Of a DNA stretch of 64,000 nt, positions 22,466-36,949 are shown piece after piece. Each line of letters begins with the position of its first letter. Within the stretch, counting starts at the first letter, position 1. Under the pieces are notes generated by a model. That model ran no database searches. It worked only from the letters and a program-made list of their open reading frames with translations, and was not told where the DNA came from. The translations under genes and the position numbers were made by a program. The stretch comes from Stromatinia cepivora (taxonomy: Eukaryota; Ascomycota; Leotiomycetes; Helotiales; Sclerotiniaceae), in contig RCTD01000005.1 in assembly GCA_014898415.1 (NCBI GenBank), positions 1,240,001-1,304,000 on the forward strand, read 5' to 3'.

Positions 22466-22989
22466 ATAATAATCTATACCAAATTCGAATTATATAATTT
22501 ACATTATACAAATATATTTACAAGGAAATTATAATTGAAGAGAAAATAGAATTAACAATTTGTAAATAAAAAGATGGGATTAATCTTGAAAGAATAATCT
22601 TTTCAAAAATGTAGGATTACCAAATTCTGAATGAAAAAGTTTTGATTATTGAAATTTCTTTATTTATATTTATTTATTATATCGGGGGCGGGTCGTTTTT
22701 CAATAAAACTATCATTCTATTCTCCATTTTGAAAGGAATATATCGATGAAGGTTCTATTCAGAAATATAGTTAATAATATTAAGAATATATTAAAAGTCC
22801 AAATATAATAGAGTCCTTATTTGTAAACGAATTATTTATCTTTATGAATAAGAAAACTTCAATCCCGAAGACGATTTTGATTAAATACAATCAATTATAT
22901 TGAAAAATCTTGAATATCTTATATACTTTTAGAGTTATTTGAATATCTAAATATATATTGGAATAATAGAAAGGATTAAGTATAATATA
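22466..22989 (+). other. Gypsy A leader, left part
   Basis: 524 bp between the 5' LTR and the Copia II insertion. It aligns with the reverse complement of Gypsy B at about 59550-60082. No frame is supported; it should contain the primer-binding site, but I cannot match it to a tRNA. The last five bases (22985-22989, ATATA) are the left target-site duplication of Copia II. Confidence 0.75.
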
Positions 22990-23155
22990 TGTTAACTTTT
23001 GGTGCAGGAAGTAGTAGTATTGTTGATTATATAGATTGAACTAAGGATCTATAATTCTAATAGGAGTAGAATTGAGGTTATCCCCAAATATAATCTATAC
23101 ACTATTGTAATCATGTGATTTCAATTCTAACTCTATAATGGCCTTATTTCCAATA
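22990..23155 (-). repeat. LTR of Copia II (left, 3' in element sense)
   Basis: 166 bp starting TGTTAACTTTTGGTGCAGG and ending CCAATA; direct copy of 36567-36732 with transition differences only, as far as I compared. Confidence 0.85.
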
Positions 23156-26100
23156 CTCCTTTATTAAGGATATTCTATTCGATCCTTTTAGATTACTAAT
23201 TCTAATATTTTCTTGAATTTTTCGAAAGCAATCTTTATATAAGATTTCGTTATTCTATTGATAATTATATTGTATATATTGATATAATTAATAATGATTT
23301 TCTTTCTTTCTGTTAAATCCTTAATGAAATGATAACTGATATTTATATATTTGGATTGTTTATACAAATATAGATTCTTGGTTAAAATTAAAGCATTCTG
23401 ATTGTTATTAAATATTTGAATTGTATTTCTATTTTTTCTAATATAATTTGATTTGAATAGATCTTTAAGTATTTATGCAATTTATCTCCTTTGTTTGATA
23501 AATATTGTTATTGTAATATATTCTGATTCTGTATTAGAGGTAATTACAAACATTTGTTTTTTGTTAATCTACGATATAAAGTCTTTATAGAATATCACAA
23601 TTCCTTTTGAAACACTTTTCTGGTTATATTTGTCATTAATCTAATCTATATTTATATATACTTTTATTGTATTATCAGATATATTATATTTTTTGTAAAT
23701 ATCAGATTGTATTCCCTTTGATTCGAATTATAATTTCTGTTTGATTGTTAATTATAGATATTGTATCAGATTCTTCAAAGTTATAATATAATGTTTTACT
23801 AATTTTGTTATAAATTGTGAAAATCTTCCAATTGAGAATGTTATATCTAATCGAATATATATTATTGAATAAATCATACTTTTTATTTGTTATTAATATT
23901 TATTTATATCTATTAGTTTATCGTTATCGATTATTAACCGAAAATAGATATAATCCATTATTGATAGTTTCTTGGCTTAATATTGTTTATATATAATATT
24001 GTATTTGGTTAGTATAGTATCGAAATATTCTTTTTGGTTTATAATTAATGTATATGTTTTTCTATTATGAATAACTCTAATATTTAGAATCTTATTAATC
24101 TTTTTTAGATTTTTGATATTAAAATGGGTTGATAGCTTTTCATTGAATCAAATGATTTGTGATGATATATATAATGTAATAATGATATCATCGATATATA
24201 TTAGTAATATTATATTATAGTTTTTGAATGTATACAAATATAGATCTATTAAATTTTGTATAAAACCTATATTTAAAAACTCTTTCTTCAATAGTAAACT
24301 TCAATCCTTTTCAATTTGTTTCAAATTATATAGATTTTGTAGGGTTTGTAATATATATCCTTTTTCGATTTTGATATTTTAAAATAATTCAAGATAGATC
24401 TTTTCTTTCAAATATAATTCAATAAAAACGTTTTTGATATCGAAATATAAATATTCCAAATTTTCTTTTACAATGATAATTAGGAATAATTTGAATATAT
24501 TTAGTCTTATTATTAATACAAATGTTTTGTTATAATCTTTTCCTAATATTTGATTGAACCTTTGAATCATTAATTTTATTTTGAATTGTTCTATCTTGTT
24601 ATTCTTGATTTTAACTATAAATACTTATTTCATCGAAATCAGATTATTTCCTTTAAAGAGTATATATTCTTTCTAAATATCATTTTGAATTAAAGATATG
24701 ATTTCCTTTTGGATAGTTTCCTTTCATTTTTCAGAATATTTTTGATCTGATATTGCTTTCTTATAAATTCTTAGTATTTTGATTTCCAGAACTTTTTTAA
24801 CTGGATATATTATATTTTCTGTATTGTTTGTATTTATCAACGAAATTATGAAATCTGAAACGATTTTATCTTTAATATAAAGATTTATTTTATAAATGAT
24901 TGGGATTGTAATTATAATATATTCTATACTTTCTTGAATTTTGGTTTGTATAAATATTGCAATCAATACCTTTATAATCTTATTTTCCTGTTTTTCTTTA
25001 GGATTTTGTTTTATATCTCTTTTCTGTTTTCGTATTAAATATCTTAAAGATTTATCTTTAAGATTCAATATATCCTTTTATTCGATTTTAAATAATTATA
25101 GATTTATTTCGCTTTCTAATTTTATTAAAATAGGTTTATTAACAAAATTTAAAACAATCTTAAATTTTGCTTTCAATATAGATTCAAAATCTGTAAAAGT
25201 TGATTTTTGGATTGGAATCTCTGGAATAATGGATTCGATATCTGAAATATCCTTGGAAAAAGATTCTTGATTTGTTTTCTGGATATTATTATCTTTATCT
25301 TCATTATATATTGATATTAATATATCTAATTTATCTGATTTCAATTCGACAATTAGAATACTTAATATAATCATTGAATTCAATATAATATCTATTGAAA
25401 AGAATACTTGAAACAAAAATAATATAAATATTATATTTGATATTGAAAATAAAGAAGATATCTTATTTGTTATTGATCTATTACAAAATCTTCGATTTGG
25501 CTTTATATTCTTTATTCTTTGTAAATCTAATTCATAATTTCTTAATTTAAAACCCAATTCTTCTTTTCGATAAGATTCATCTATAATTACTTTATTTGAT
25601 CGAAATATATAGCTTAATTTTGGAGAATACACTTTGATATATTTATTCATAATTTTTGAATATCCTAAAAATATACTGATTTTCGAAATATCCCGCAATT
25701 TGTTATATCTTTACTCTTTCGAAATAATCTTAGGATTGATATAAATGTAATATTTGCTCCCTTAAATTTTATATATTTTTATATTTGATATTATATCTGT
25801 AAAAGTTTTTGTAAAGGATTAATCTATTCCATTTATATTAGGATCAATATTAATATAATTCCTAATATAAGTATTATATTTTATAACTTTATTTCAAAAC
25901 TTTAATAATAATCTAGTTTCTTTTAGTATTACTTTTATATTTGCTTTTATAATCCTTATATTCTGTTTTACAGATCTGTTTTGATATAAAGAGGTAATTA
26001 TTATAATTTCGGATTATATATTTGATAATCATTCACGAATAATTTGTAAGAATTCTAATGCATTGTTAATCCTAATTGCAATAATCTTTTCTCCAATAAT

Positions 26101-27910
26101 CAATTCCATTTTCTTTTTTCAAGTTTTCAATATTTGAATTGTATCATTTTTTTGTTTAAATGATATAATCCAATTTATTTTTGTATAATTATTAATAATC
26201 AATATGAAATAATAATTCCTTTAAATCGATTTTAGGAATAATCTTGTAATATCGAAATGTATAAATTCGAGTCTTTTTGATTTATATAGATTCAATTGTT
26301 TCGGAATACAATTGATTATCTTGATAAGTATATATATTTCATAGATATCTAATTCAATTAGGATCTTTATTAATTTGATTATATTGAATACCTTATATAG
26401 ATTCTTGATCTTGTTTGGATCTAAATGATTGAATCTTTGATACTATAATAAATATCTTTTTTTCTCCTTAAATATTAATTCATTATCGGTATTTTTAATA
26501 CCATCAATTATCTCTGAAGAAAAGCCTTTTTCCTGAACAATTTGATATACATTTGAATAAAGAGCTGTATTCTTGTATTCTTTAGTTATATATAAAACCA
26601 TATATATTCCATCTTGCATTTTAATATAAATAATTTTTTTATTATTCTTTTTGAAATATATATAATAAAAGTTGAATTTCTTTTGCAATCTTATTTTGCA
26701 AATCCTTTTTTCTGATAATAAGTTTATTCCTAATCCTAATATATATAATATATTTGAAAATAATATTTTAGAATTATCTTTGTATACTATATCTATTAAA
26801 CCTTAACAACAATAATATATTACTTTCCCATTAATTTTTATTCTTCGTTTAACAATAGAATCTATTAATCTAAATAATAAAGATTGATCAGATATATATA
26901 AAGAAATATCTATATTGGTATACTATTTGTTAAAGGAAGCCTTATTAATGATTTTCTTTATCAAATTACAATCTTTCTTTATTATATCTTTAATATCAAA
27001 ATCTGATTTAGAGATATTATTAATAAAATATATTTAATCTTTTTTATTGAAATAAATCTTCTTCAAATTTAATAATCCCCTTCTTTTTTGATAACAAAAA
27101 TAATTATAAAGGAATTTATTGATTTGTATTAAATATAGATAATCTTATATATAATGATCTTTCTTTTGATATAGATCATAAATATTATTTAGGATTTCGA
27201 AATCTGATTCTTAATATCGAAAAGTGTACTTAGATCCTTTCGCAATTTATATTTACTTTGATCTATTCTTAAAATGAAATTCCTTAATCTATAAATATTT
27301 GATTTTATCGTTGATATTAAGATTGATTTGGATATCCAATATATCTATTGCTTTTTAATAATCGATTGAAAGATTATATATTAAAACCAAAAACAAAATA
27401 ATATCTTAATATATTGATCAACAGTTTTTATTTGCAACCTTTAATTTCCTTTTATACTCTTTTAATTTGTTCCAGATTTCGATAATAATCATATCGAAAT
27501 AAATATCGAATTGAAATTTGAAGTTCTGGATCATTATTATATATATATTAATTATAACTATACTGACTCTAATATATTTTGATGTAAAGTATCTCCAAAG
27601 TATATATACTATTGAATATTCATCAATAAAGATTTCATTATTATTATTAAATATTATACAAATATATAATAATATATTCGTTTTATCCTTTAAGTATTCC
27701 GATTTCAACTTAATATTATAATATATATAACCATTGATTTTATAAACAAATATTATATTAGATTCTATAATCTATATATATTCGTTTAATATTTGATCAA
27801 TTATATAAAACTATCCTTTCCCTCTCAATTATATCTTCATTTATCTGAACTATCGCTCATAATTGTTTTGATCAAATTTCGAAGAATTATTTAATTCCGA
27901 TATTATAAAG
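23156..27910 (-). pseudogene. Copia II gag-pol remains
   Basis: Decayed polyprotein on the minus strand. RT is recognisable at 24379-24570 (FNQILGKDYNKTF.., FDIKNVFIELYLKEKIYLE, the Copia motif before the first catalytic Asp). The integrase C-terminal part is at 25096-25698 (IFLGYSKIMNKYIKVYSP). The protease/pre-integrase part is at about 26443-26688 (LYSNVYQIVQ). Gag lies at 27418-27708 (NFKFQFDIYFD.. IWNKLKEYKRKL). RNase H should be at about 23.2-23.8 kb. Stops and frame breaks are everywhere; it cannot be functional. Domain names rest on family resemblance of short open pieces. Confidence 0.75.
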
Positions 27911-27915
27911 GTTTC

Positions 27916-28224
27916 TATCACGGGATAGTATGATTACACAGCACTTTCAGGGATCGTTGAATAGGTGGTACACGTGATTGGTAGAGTAAAAGAATTGAAT
28001 GATTTGCCCTTGATTATATGAATCAAGAGCTGTATATATAGAACAAATAAATGGTTATTTAGTCGATATGTACTTTAATTAGGCTAGATTTTTGTTTATT
28101 AGTATATCAGGATCATTTTATTAATTAATGGATTGATAAGGGCTAATAGATTTTTCATTCCGATTGGAAAGTATACGTTTTGATCCTTTATAAGATATAG
28201 GGGATTGCAGAACTTTCTGTAATA
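27916..28224 (-). repeat. LTR of Copia III (left, 3' in element sense)
   Basis: 309 bp, TATCACGGGATAG..CTTTCTGTAATA; direct copy of 35867-36175. The left copy keeps more G/C in its first 120 bp, the right copy in its last 100 bp. Confidence 0.88.
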
Positions 28225-28629
28225 CATCCTTCAAATTGGAAGGTGATCTGAAATAAATGGAAAGATATAGAAAATAATAATTTATATAATTCGTAAATAA
28301 ATATATAAGGTAATTATAGGTAGATATTAATTAAAGATTAATATAATATATAAATCTAAAATAATTCTGATATTTTTAGAATAAAAAAGAATTTAAATAT
28401 ATATAAATCGCAAATTTTTTTTGGTTTTCAATTTGTTATTTGCAATATTCTTCAAAATTAAGATTTTGAATAATAAAAAGAAAATTTTCTATTAAAAAAA
28501 TACAAATAATTGATCGATTTTGTAATATAATAATTGAGAATATATATAATTGCTAAATTATAGTGTATTGATCATAATAGCGAAATAAAATAAATGAATT
28601 TTTAAAGGTATATAGATCCCTTTTTTATA

Positions 28630-30543
28630 TTTTTGTTTTTATTTTAATCAAATTTTTATTAATTATTATTATATCTAAGATTTCGGGATTTAAAAAGGCT
28701 AAACAAGCGAATCTCAATTGTACTAAACAAACAGCGGTTGAAAAGAAACTTTTGAAAGAATCGAATACAAAAGAAAATCCTAATATTCCTTCAAAGGATT
28801 AATAAATCGAATAAAAAGAATTAATAAATTTAATATAGATAATAAATCAAAATATCGATCTTTAGGAATATAGTTTAATTAAATCTACTTCTAGAATGAT
28901 ATATCATTATTTATTTTAGAAACTATTCTCTTTTATCGAAGGAATTGTTGTTTATTATAATCAATTGTCAATTATAGATTCAAATAGTAATTTGAAAGTA
29001 GATTTCATTTTTGAATCCTATTATATAATTAAAAGATTTTACTAATTTTATATTTATAATTATTGAGGTAAAGATTGTTCAATAAAAAAAAGAAAAAAGG
29101 GAATATTTCTTTATCTGATAATAATAATCTATTCGATCCTTCAACACTAGGTTTTTCGGACAATGAATTAGATAAAAAAGAGAAAGAAAAAAGATCATTG
29201 AAAATTACTGGCTCTCTAATCAAAATAAAAGATAAAGAGAATCGTGAAGAAAGGAATGATTATTTATATATTCAATACATAAAGTCGTTAATCACTAAAA
29301 GATATAATTTCCATGGCGAATGTTTTGTTGATTTTTTTAAGCCGAATAATCGTCAGTATTGGAATTATGGTATTTATCTATATACTCCTTTGCCGATTTT
29401 CCTTTATCCTTTAATAGATTATTATATCACTATTTATCAGTAAAATTCGAAAGTAAATTTTTCATTTACCCCTTACCTTTATAATATATTGATTATTGAT
29501 TGTATAATCCAAATAGGGATATAGAATTATAATGAAGATAATATTGGAGATTGAGGAGAAGAGAGAAGTTATTCTTTTATCCTTATATCGTCGTTCCCTT
29601 TCTTCTCGCTGTATTACTTATCGGAGTCCTCGAAAGACTGAACGGAAAAAGTATATTGTGATTTCGGAAAGTGATAATAAAGATGAAAGAGAAAGAATAA
29701 TGAAGAAGAAAAGAAGGAAAAAGCGGGTAGTATATTTAAAGAAAAAGAAAAGAAGGGATAATCTCTTAGCTTTTATAGTATCGATAATATTAATAGCTTT
29801 GATTGCTTCAATTATTCTTTATTCCTTAATTATTACAGATAATCCAAAGGCTCTTTTATTTGAACTTCAAATTATTAAGTTTAGAAAAAAGCTTATTCTT
29901 CTTCGAAAACAGAAAGATAAAAAGCGGAGAAGTAATCGATCTTGATTGTTCTTTGTTTCCCAATGAATATAAAGTATACGAATTGAAGTGCATTATAGAA
30001 AAATATAATAATCTGGAATACCAAATAAGATTCATTTTATCCATATTAAAGAGAAAAAATACAAACTCCAGATTATTGTTATTTAAGCTTTATGATCATC
30101 GTTATTCAAACTTTATGATTCTATTGTTTATATTTTATAGATTGAAAAGGAATCAGAAGTGTTCGAATTTTTGTTTTGTAAGGTTTTTAATAAACTCATC
30201 AATAATTATATCAATGGTCGATAGATAGATTATATAAAAATTCCCTTTTGAATATTCTTGATATAATTATATATTTTGAATATCGATATAATATAGTTTC
30301 ATAATGATCCACTCATTCTTATCAATCACCAATCTGATCGTTTATTGGTTATTACAGAAGATTGTTACAGATTCTTTTATTATTAGATCAATCTCTTTTA
30401 AGAAATGTAAAATTGTTATAATTTCTTTTGATATATACTCGATTCTGAGAAGCTTTGTTTCGGTAATCAAAATGATTATAATATCTTACTTGAACGCTTT
30501 TTATACAATTAAATCACCAAAAAAGGATATAATGTACCTTTAA
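28630..30543 (+). pseudogene. Plus-strand ORF relic inside Copia III, antisense to its pol
   Basis: Open pieces on the plus strand at about 28669-28800, 29075-29443, 29532-29945, 29860-30228 and 30304-30543. They read as hydrophilic Lys/Glu/Ser-rich protein with a basic patch (KKKRRKKRVVYLKKKKRRD) followed by one membrane-like segment (LLAFIVSIILIALIASIILY). Frames change at A-runs (about 29085) and near 29500 and 29860. They are more open than the minus strand here. I recognise no family. It may be an extra antisense gene of Copia III, a captured gene, or the trace of another insertion. Confidence 0.4.
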
Positions 30544-30699
30544 GATAATTAATGAGTATCTGGATCATTTGCAAAAAAAGTATTTGAGAAAACGAAAAAT
30601 TGTGGTATTTGATCATCGCTATATTGGATTACGAAATACCTTATATTCTATAAATATTATAAATAATAATTGATAGTTTTTATATAATCACTTAATAGA

Positions 30700-33600
30700 T
30701 TAATCAAATAATGGTTCAATTGCGAAATAGCGAATGATATATTCGTTTTTGTAATGATTACAGTATATAATATTGAACTCATTTTTTCTTAATATATTTT
30801 TATAATATATATAAAAACTTGACCCTGATTTTTCCGAAATATTATTATTGGAAGCGGTATACTTGTTATCCCATTTGTTGTTTTGAATTTCTTAGCAATC
30901 TTCTTAATATATATATTATAAATTAGCCATAACTTTTTCTTGAATCGATTATAGAATATATATATATTCAAAAACCATTTAGTATTTCCCAGATCTTATA
31001 GTTTATATATAATTTTGATTCCTTTGATGATCTTTGTAGTAATTGATTCGTTTTTCTTATAATAAATAATCTGAATGTTATTTATAAAGAAAAGAATTAT
31101 AATAATATACTCTGGATTAATATATAAATATAATTCCTCCTTGTATTATATTAATTCTAATTTCTCGAATATTCAAATAAAATTCCTAAATTATATAATT
31201 AGGGAATCTTGTAGATTATATAAAGCTTAATCGATTATAACATTTTTGTTTGGGATTTTATATTTATTAGATAAATAACATACAATTGGGGTACCGAAAG
31301 GATTATATAAAGTATTAATGAAAATGTTGATTATATTATATTACTTTATTTCGAAATCGTATTTAACGATAATTACTATTACAATTCGGAATGATCAATT
31401 TACTAATATAATGGTATAAATAATTTTAATAATATTTTTAACCTAAAGATCTCCTTATATTATTAAATATAAACGACAATAAATGATTAAACCTTAATTA
31501 TCGCATTTATATATAAATATCCATTAAAGAGAAATCGGTTTTAAAGATTTCAATTCAGAATCGATTTCACGTCAGGTTTTCCTAATCTTAAAATTATTAA
31601 CCTTAAAATTACAATCCTATTTGAATTAATATTCTATTTGATGATCTTCTAATTAATAATAAAAACAAAGTAATTTTGAAATTGTAAATATATGAATTTG
31701 AAAAAGTAATATTACTTATAATCTATTAATTGTAAACTAAATAAAAGATAATAATAATTTTGCTTCAATTCCAATGATAATTATATTGTAAACTATTACA
31801 AATTGAAAATACTCCTTTATATCGTTTATTCCTTACTAATCAAATCAGAATATAAAATAAAAGTTATTTAAATAGGATAATCCTATTGAATTTATTCTTT
31901 GAAATATAATAATTCCTATATAAAATCCAATATTGGGATTGCTCCCTTGATGACATTATTGTATATACAATTGCCTTTGTGTGTATATTAATTGCTTTGG
32001 GATGCAAAAGTCAGATAATTCCTGAAAGAAAGGTGATTCCGAATGGTAATTGTATAATTGAAACTCAAATAGATTGATCTAAGCCCTGAATATTTCAATC
32101 CTTATAATACGAGTTTTCTTAAGTATTTATTTGAGATTATGAGTCTGTAAATTCTTTATAAATCGATTAGATAAATATATAGAGTATAATAATCTTTGTA
32201 ATAATTGGATTTTCTTTATGGAATACTTTGATTGATTATTCTAATATATATACTTTCTTTTGGAATATTGAGATTGATCGATTAAAACAATCTCTAAATT
32301 ATTTTCATATATACTACAAAAAACTTCAATAGTATAATCAATAGATTTATACTTTATATTCCCTATATCAATATATTCGATAAAATCGAGATCTATATTA
32401 TTATTATAAATATCTTTTTAAATAATACTAATATTTTTATTTACAAAATATAATTGTTCTTCAATGAAAGAATTAATTTCTTTAATTTCTTCAATAGAAA
32501 GATCGACCAGTATTTGTATATCTTCATTATATACTTTATCCTTATTATCTGAAGAATTAAATGGATTGGATAATTCTAAATCGATTTCTTTATTTTTATT
32601 ATCATTCTTTAGATCTATATTTACTCCTAAGATCAGTTCGTTTGTAAACAGTAGATCTGAAATATATTTGATGAATAAATCAAAAGCTTTTCGATTCATG
32701 AAAATAGATAAATGAATAAAATCCTTATGATTATCTTCGTTTTGAATAATCGTTTTATTCAATTCGATATAATCTTATAGATCAAGAGTTCTAATAAGTT
32801 GCTTAAGTTCTTCTGTAATGTGAATATCGATTATTCGATTGATGGAATCCATACAATAAATGAATTCCTTATTGAACATTATGTTTCGAGTGATAATAAT
32901 TCTATCGAATTTGGGTATCCATATATGGTAGATCAGTGTACCTGGGATATAGCCCACTAAATATCCAATATATATTTGAGGATTGATTTTATATTATTTT
33001 TTATTAATTTCAGCTTCTTTGTTTTTATCTAAAAAATAAACTTGATATTTATATCTGTAGATTCCATTTCAATTGGAACAAAGATCGTTAGATATTTTTT
33101 CTGCGAGTAAAGGATTATCTTTACGAAAGTAATTACAAAATCATATATCAAGTATTTCATTAAACGATTTGAAGGATTTGGCCTTCAAAGGATTTATATT
33201 ATATAAATAAATAGTAGCTTATATTATTTCCATCTACAATTTATCCGATAAATCTATTATAATCTGTATTTTTATTTGTTTTGTAATTATTTCTTATTCT
33301 ATACGTTCTGATCCTTTATTGAGTTTATATATATGAAATAAGGATAACTCGAATTCGATACCTTCTTATTTGATCCATTTCTCAAATAACATTATTCCTA
33401 TAATTTCAATAACAAATATATTATTATCCTACTTAATCATTATAATCGCTAAACTATATTTACAATAAACCCAGACTACAAAGCTTTGAATAATTACAAA
33501 TACTTTATTATATATTTTACAATAGATTGAATATAAAAAAATCTTATTATAATATATTTCTTTAATCAATAAAAGCCATAATATATTATTATACCCTTTA

Positions 33601-35866
33601 TCGAAATCAAAAAGATCCCATTGAATTTTATAAAAAAACTGAGGTGACTAACGATCACTTGAAACACAAGAAATGATTTGCTTCGTATGAATACAAATAT
33701 AATCAACACAATTGAAACGAATGATACCTTTTATTTTGACATTTTGTATTACAAATATTAAATATTCAAAAACTTCTTTTTCTAAATACTTAGAACATTT
33801 ATATTATATTTCATTTATATCTTCTTTTAGAAAAAATAAATCGCGAAAATAATAAAATACTTTGTTTATTTTTCTGTTCATTATTGAGTATATTATAAAA
33901 GGATTGTTTATAGGAATAAATAATAAAATACTCGAATAAATAAAAAGCAATTTATATTTTAAGAATATAAGATTTTCAGTATAAATGCATTAAGTAACTA
34001 TTATACTATTTGTGTGATCTCCTTTATGAAGAGTATAGTTATATCTTGAAAACTATAGGCCGGCTTTTTTCAATCGAGCCTCCAAAACGATATTAATATA
34101 AAAACCAGGGATGAGTGTTATATCATTCAAGACCAGATCATTATTAGGATAATCTTTTCTTTTGATAATCTCTTTGATAATATGAACCCCATATCCTAGG
34201 ATTTGGAAGCTGGAAGTGCCTGCTTTTACAAGATCACTGGGATCGGATGGTCGATATTGATAATCATTCAATAGAGATATATCGTTCATGATATATATAG
34301 CACTATAATTATCGAACAAGGTGTTATTGAACAAATAATGTATTCTCATTGCTATAGAATATACCCCTGATTAATTGTATCAAGTATTCAAGATAGCAGC
34401 GTTAATTGAAGGTCCTGAAAGATCAATGGAACCTTTCATCCATTTTCTTTTGATCCAATCAAAATGAAACTGCTTTCATGAATACAATCTTACTCGATCC
34501 CTAATTACTTGTAGCTCGTTTTTACTGAATACTTTTTTGAGCAATAGATTAATTCTTCCGGTGAACGCTAACTCTATAGCTTTGCAATTGTATACAATAT
34601 AATTATAACCAATTCTATTGTTCTATTCAGATTCGATTTTGCAAAGACATTCTCAGATCTTTTTGATTCTCTGATTACTTCCAAAATTGATATTCTTTTT
34701 ATTCTTCTTAAATCTTTTATTATTTTGAAAAAAGATAAATATAGAATATATTCCTTTTTTAGCTTTTAAGGAAATAGAATCCTGGAAGATTAATTCTTCA
34801 AAAATATCTCCGAATTGTTTGAATAAGAAATTGGATAATCCGAATTAATTGTTTATCTCGATTTATATAATTATAATATTTGCCTAGATTGGGAGAATTC
34901 TAATATCAACAATTTATAGAAAAGTGTTAATAGCAATTTTATTCTGTACTTTAATGATCTCGTATACAAAAGCTTTGATATAAATTATAATCCAATCCCT
35001 ATACCATTTGATAAGATCGATTCTATCAAGCGAAGCTTGTATTAGAACAGACCGATATTCTTATAGTACTGCAAGCTTGGCAATAGTTATTATAAATGCA
35101 AGCTTCTTTTTAAGTGTATTGATGATTGTCTTGAATGAAAAAGCTATAATATTCTGATTGAGAATGAATAGTTTTATAAGGTGTATTTGATCAATTAATA
35201 ATTCGATTCATTTATAAATATCCTTGAAAGCTTTGTGATTCTGTATATATTCTTGTTGTTGGTATCGATATTCCAATTGAAGAAAAGTAAGTTCGGAGGA
35301 GATTTCTTGGAAAGTAATTAAAAGTGGAATAATAGATCTACTAAAAATGGATCCCGATATATTATTATTAGAATCTTTCATTTTCGTATTTCTATTAGTA
35401 TTTTTCCTGGATTGGATTGCTACGAGATATTTCAAAAATTCCTTTTGGTATTAAGTTTGTTTCTTTTGATTGTATTTGGATTGAAAATCGATAATGAAAG
35501 GTAAAATAGATGATTTGACTGAGAACCAATCGACCTGAGTACAGATAAGCTCATTTGTCAGATTAGAGCTTAAAGTGGATATCGTTGATATAGAAATAAA
35601 CAGATCGTTTTCTAGATTGATTGAATCCTAGATTCTTTAAACTTGATATTTATTTTTCAAGTGTAAATATCATTTTGGTTATTGAATATGGGTTGTAAAA
35701 AGAAGATCGTTTTGATCCTTTATTATATTAAATGAAGGTAATTGAATTGATATGAATATTGAATTATAAATAAAATAGGAATGATATTTTAAAAATGATT
35801 CTTTGAATATTTAATAATCATCAGATAGGAAATTGTATAGATTTTAAGAGTTACCAGATTTATAAC
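30700..35866 (-). pseudogene. Copia III gag-pol remains
   Basis: Minus-strand decayed polyprotein. Gag-like Gln-rich helices at 35208-35435. Protease region at 34053-34349 (LFDNYSAIYIMNDISLL, from a D-N/S-x-A type active site) with the downstream ILGYGVHIIKEI segment. Integrase C-terminal motif at 32775-32957 (VGYxPGT-type: GYIPGTLIYHIWIPKFDRII). An acidic linker follows at 32418-32762, and the RT end is at 30789-30971 (KKFKTTNGITSIPLP). Many stops and shifts. Confidence 0.7.
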
Positions 35867-36175
35867 TATCACAGGATAATATAATTATATAGTATTTTTA
35901 GGAATCGTTGAATAAATGGTATATATAATTAATAGAGTAAAAGAATTGAATGATTTGCTCTTGATTATATGAATCAAGAATTATATATATAGAACAAATA
36001 AATGATTATCTAATTGATATACATCTTAATTAAATTAGATCTTTGTTTATTAATATATCAGGATCACCTTATCAATTGATGGATTGGTAAGGGCTAATAG
36101 ATCCTTCATTCCGATTGAAAAGCATACGCTTTGATCCTTCATAAGATACAGGGGATTGCGGGGCTTTCCGTGACA
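35867..36175 (-). repeat. LTR of Copia III (right, 5' in element sense)
   Basis: 309 bp, TATCACAGGATAA..GGGCTTTCCGTGACA; pairs with 27916-28224. Followed by target duplication GTTTC. Confidence 0.88.
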
Positions 36176-36180
36176 GTTTC

Positions 36181-36566
36181 TTATTATTTAACAAATATCA
36201 AAAATAATCCTCAGATTTTTAAAACAATCTTAAAAAATATACCATAAATAGATTCAAAATAATAAAGAAATATAAAAATAAAACAATAAGAAAATTCATA
36301 AAATCATATTATAATATATTTTTTTATAATTATACAAATTTGCTCTTCACTTCTATTATAATTCTATATCAATACTATACAGACTATTCTCCACTCTGAT
36401 CTATAATATTATAAATTATAAACTATATTATCATATTTCAACTCTACTTCAATAACACTATATAAAAACTTTGATTTTCACTCTATTTCACCCCTATTAA
36501 CTATACTAATCCTTTCTCGATTTGCTTTACTTTCTAATTACTATTATATAACCGGATCTTATAATC
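36181..36566 (-). other. Copia II leader, right of Copia III
   Basis: 386 bp between Copia III and the 5' LTR of Copia II; untranslated leader of Copia II, no frame. Next to the LTR, on the minus strand, GATTATAAGATCCGG could be a mutated primer-binding site resembling the initiator-Met type seen in Copia I; this is weak. Confidence 0.6.
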
Positions 36567-36732
36567 TATTAACTTTTGGTACAGAAAGTAATAATATTGT
36601 TGATTATATAAATTGAACTAAAGATCTATAATTCTAATAGGAATAGAATTGAGATTATCCCCAAATATGATCTGTGCACCATTGTGATCACGTGACATCA
36701 ATTCTAACCCTATGATGGCCTCATTTCCAACA
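36567..36732 (-). repeat. LTR of Copia II (right, 5' in element sense)
   Basis: 166 bp, TATTAACTTTTGGTACAG..CATTTCCAACA, pairing with 22990-23155, followed by ATATA. Confidence 0.85.
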
Positions 36733-36949
36733 ATATATTAAATTATCATTTTTGATATCAATAATCAAAAATTTAAGATATATCTTAAAAAACTTTTAAT
36801 TGAAGGATTTGAGATTTATATGTTTTTTTGAAAGAAGGAAAACCTTGGGAAGGATTATATATATCTTTTTCTTTTTTTTAAAGATTTATTAAAGGAAAAT
36901 TATAAATATTGAAAATTATCGAAAACTAAATATTGAATTAAACTTTAAT

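Larger units (their letters stand above)
27916..36175 (-). mobile_element. Copia III: LTR retrotransposon nested in Copia II
   Basis: 309-bp LTRs at 27916-28224 and 35867-36175 with inverted ends TATCACGG (from TGTCACGG) / CCGTGACA, and a perfect 5-bp target duplication GTTTC (27911-27915, 36176-36180). The internal region is 7.6 kb, 2.5-3 kb longer than an ordinary Copia. The polyprotein remains on the minus strand occupy about 30.7-35.8 kb. The extra stretch next to the 3' LTR carries opposite-strand ORF pieces. Confidence 0.88.
22990..36732 (-). mobile_element. Copia II: LTR retrotransposon inserted in Gypsy A, itself split by Copia III
   Basis: Bounded by identical-length 166-bp LTRs (22990-23155, 36567-36732; ends TGTTAAC..TTCCAACA) and a 5-bp target duplication ATATA (22985-22989, 36733-36737). 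The uninterrupted site is seen in Gypsy B (about 59548-59560). The internal region, once Copia III is removed, is about 5.1 kb, normal for Copia. Coding on the minus strand in the order gag, protease/integrase, RT, RNase H identifies Ty1/Copia type. Confidence 0.85.
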
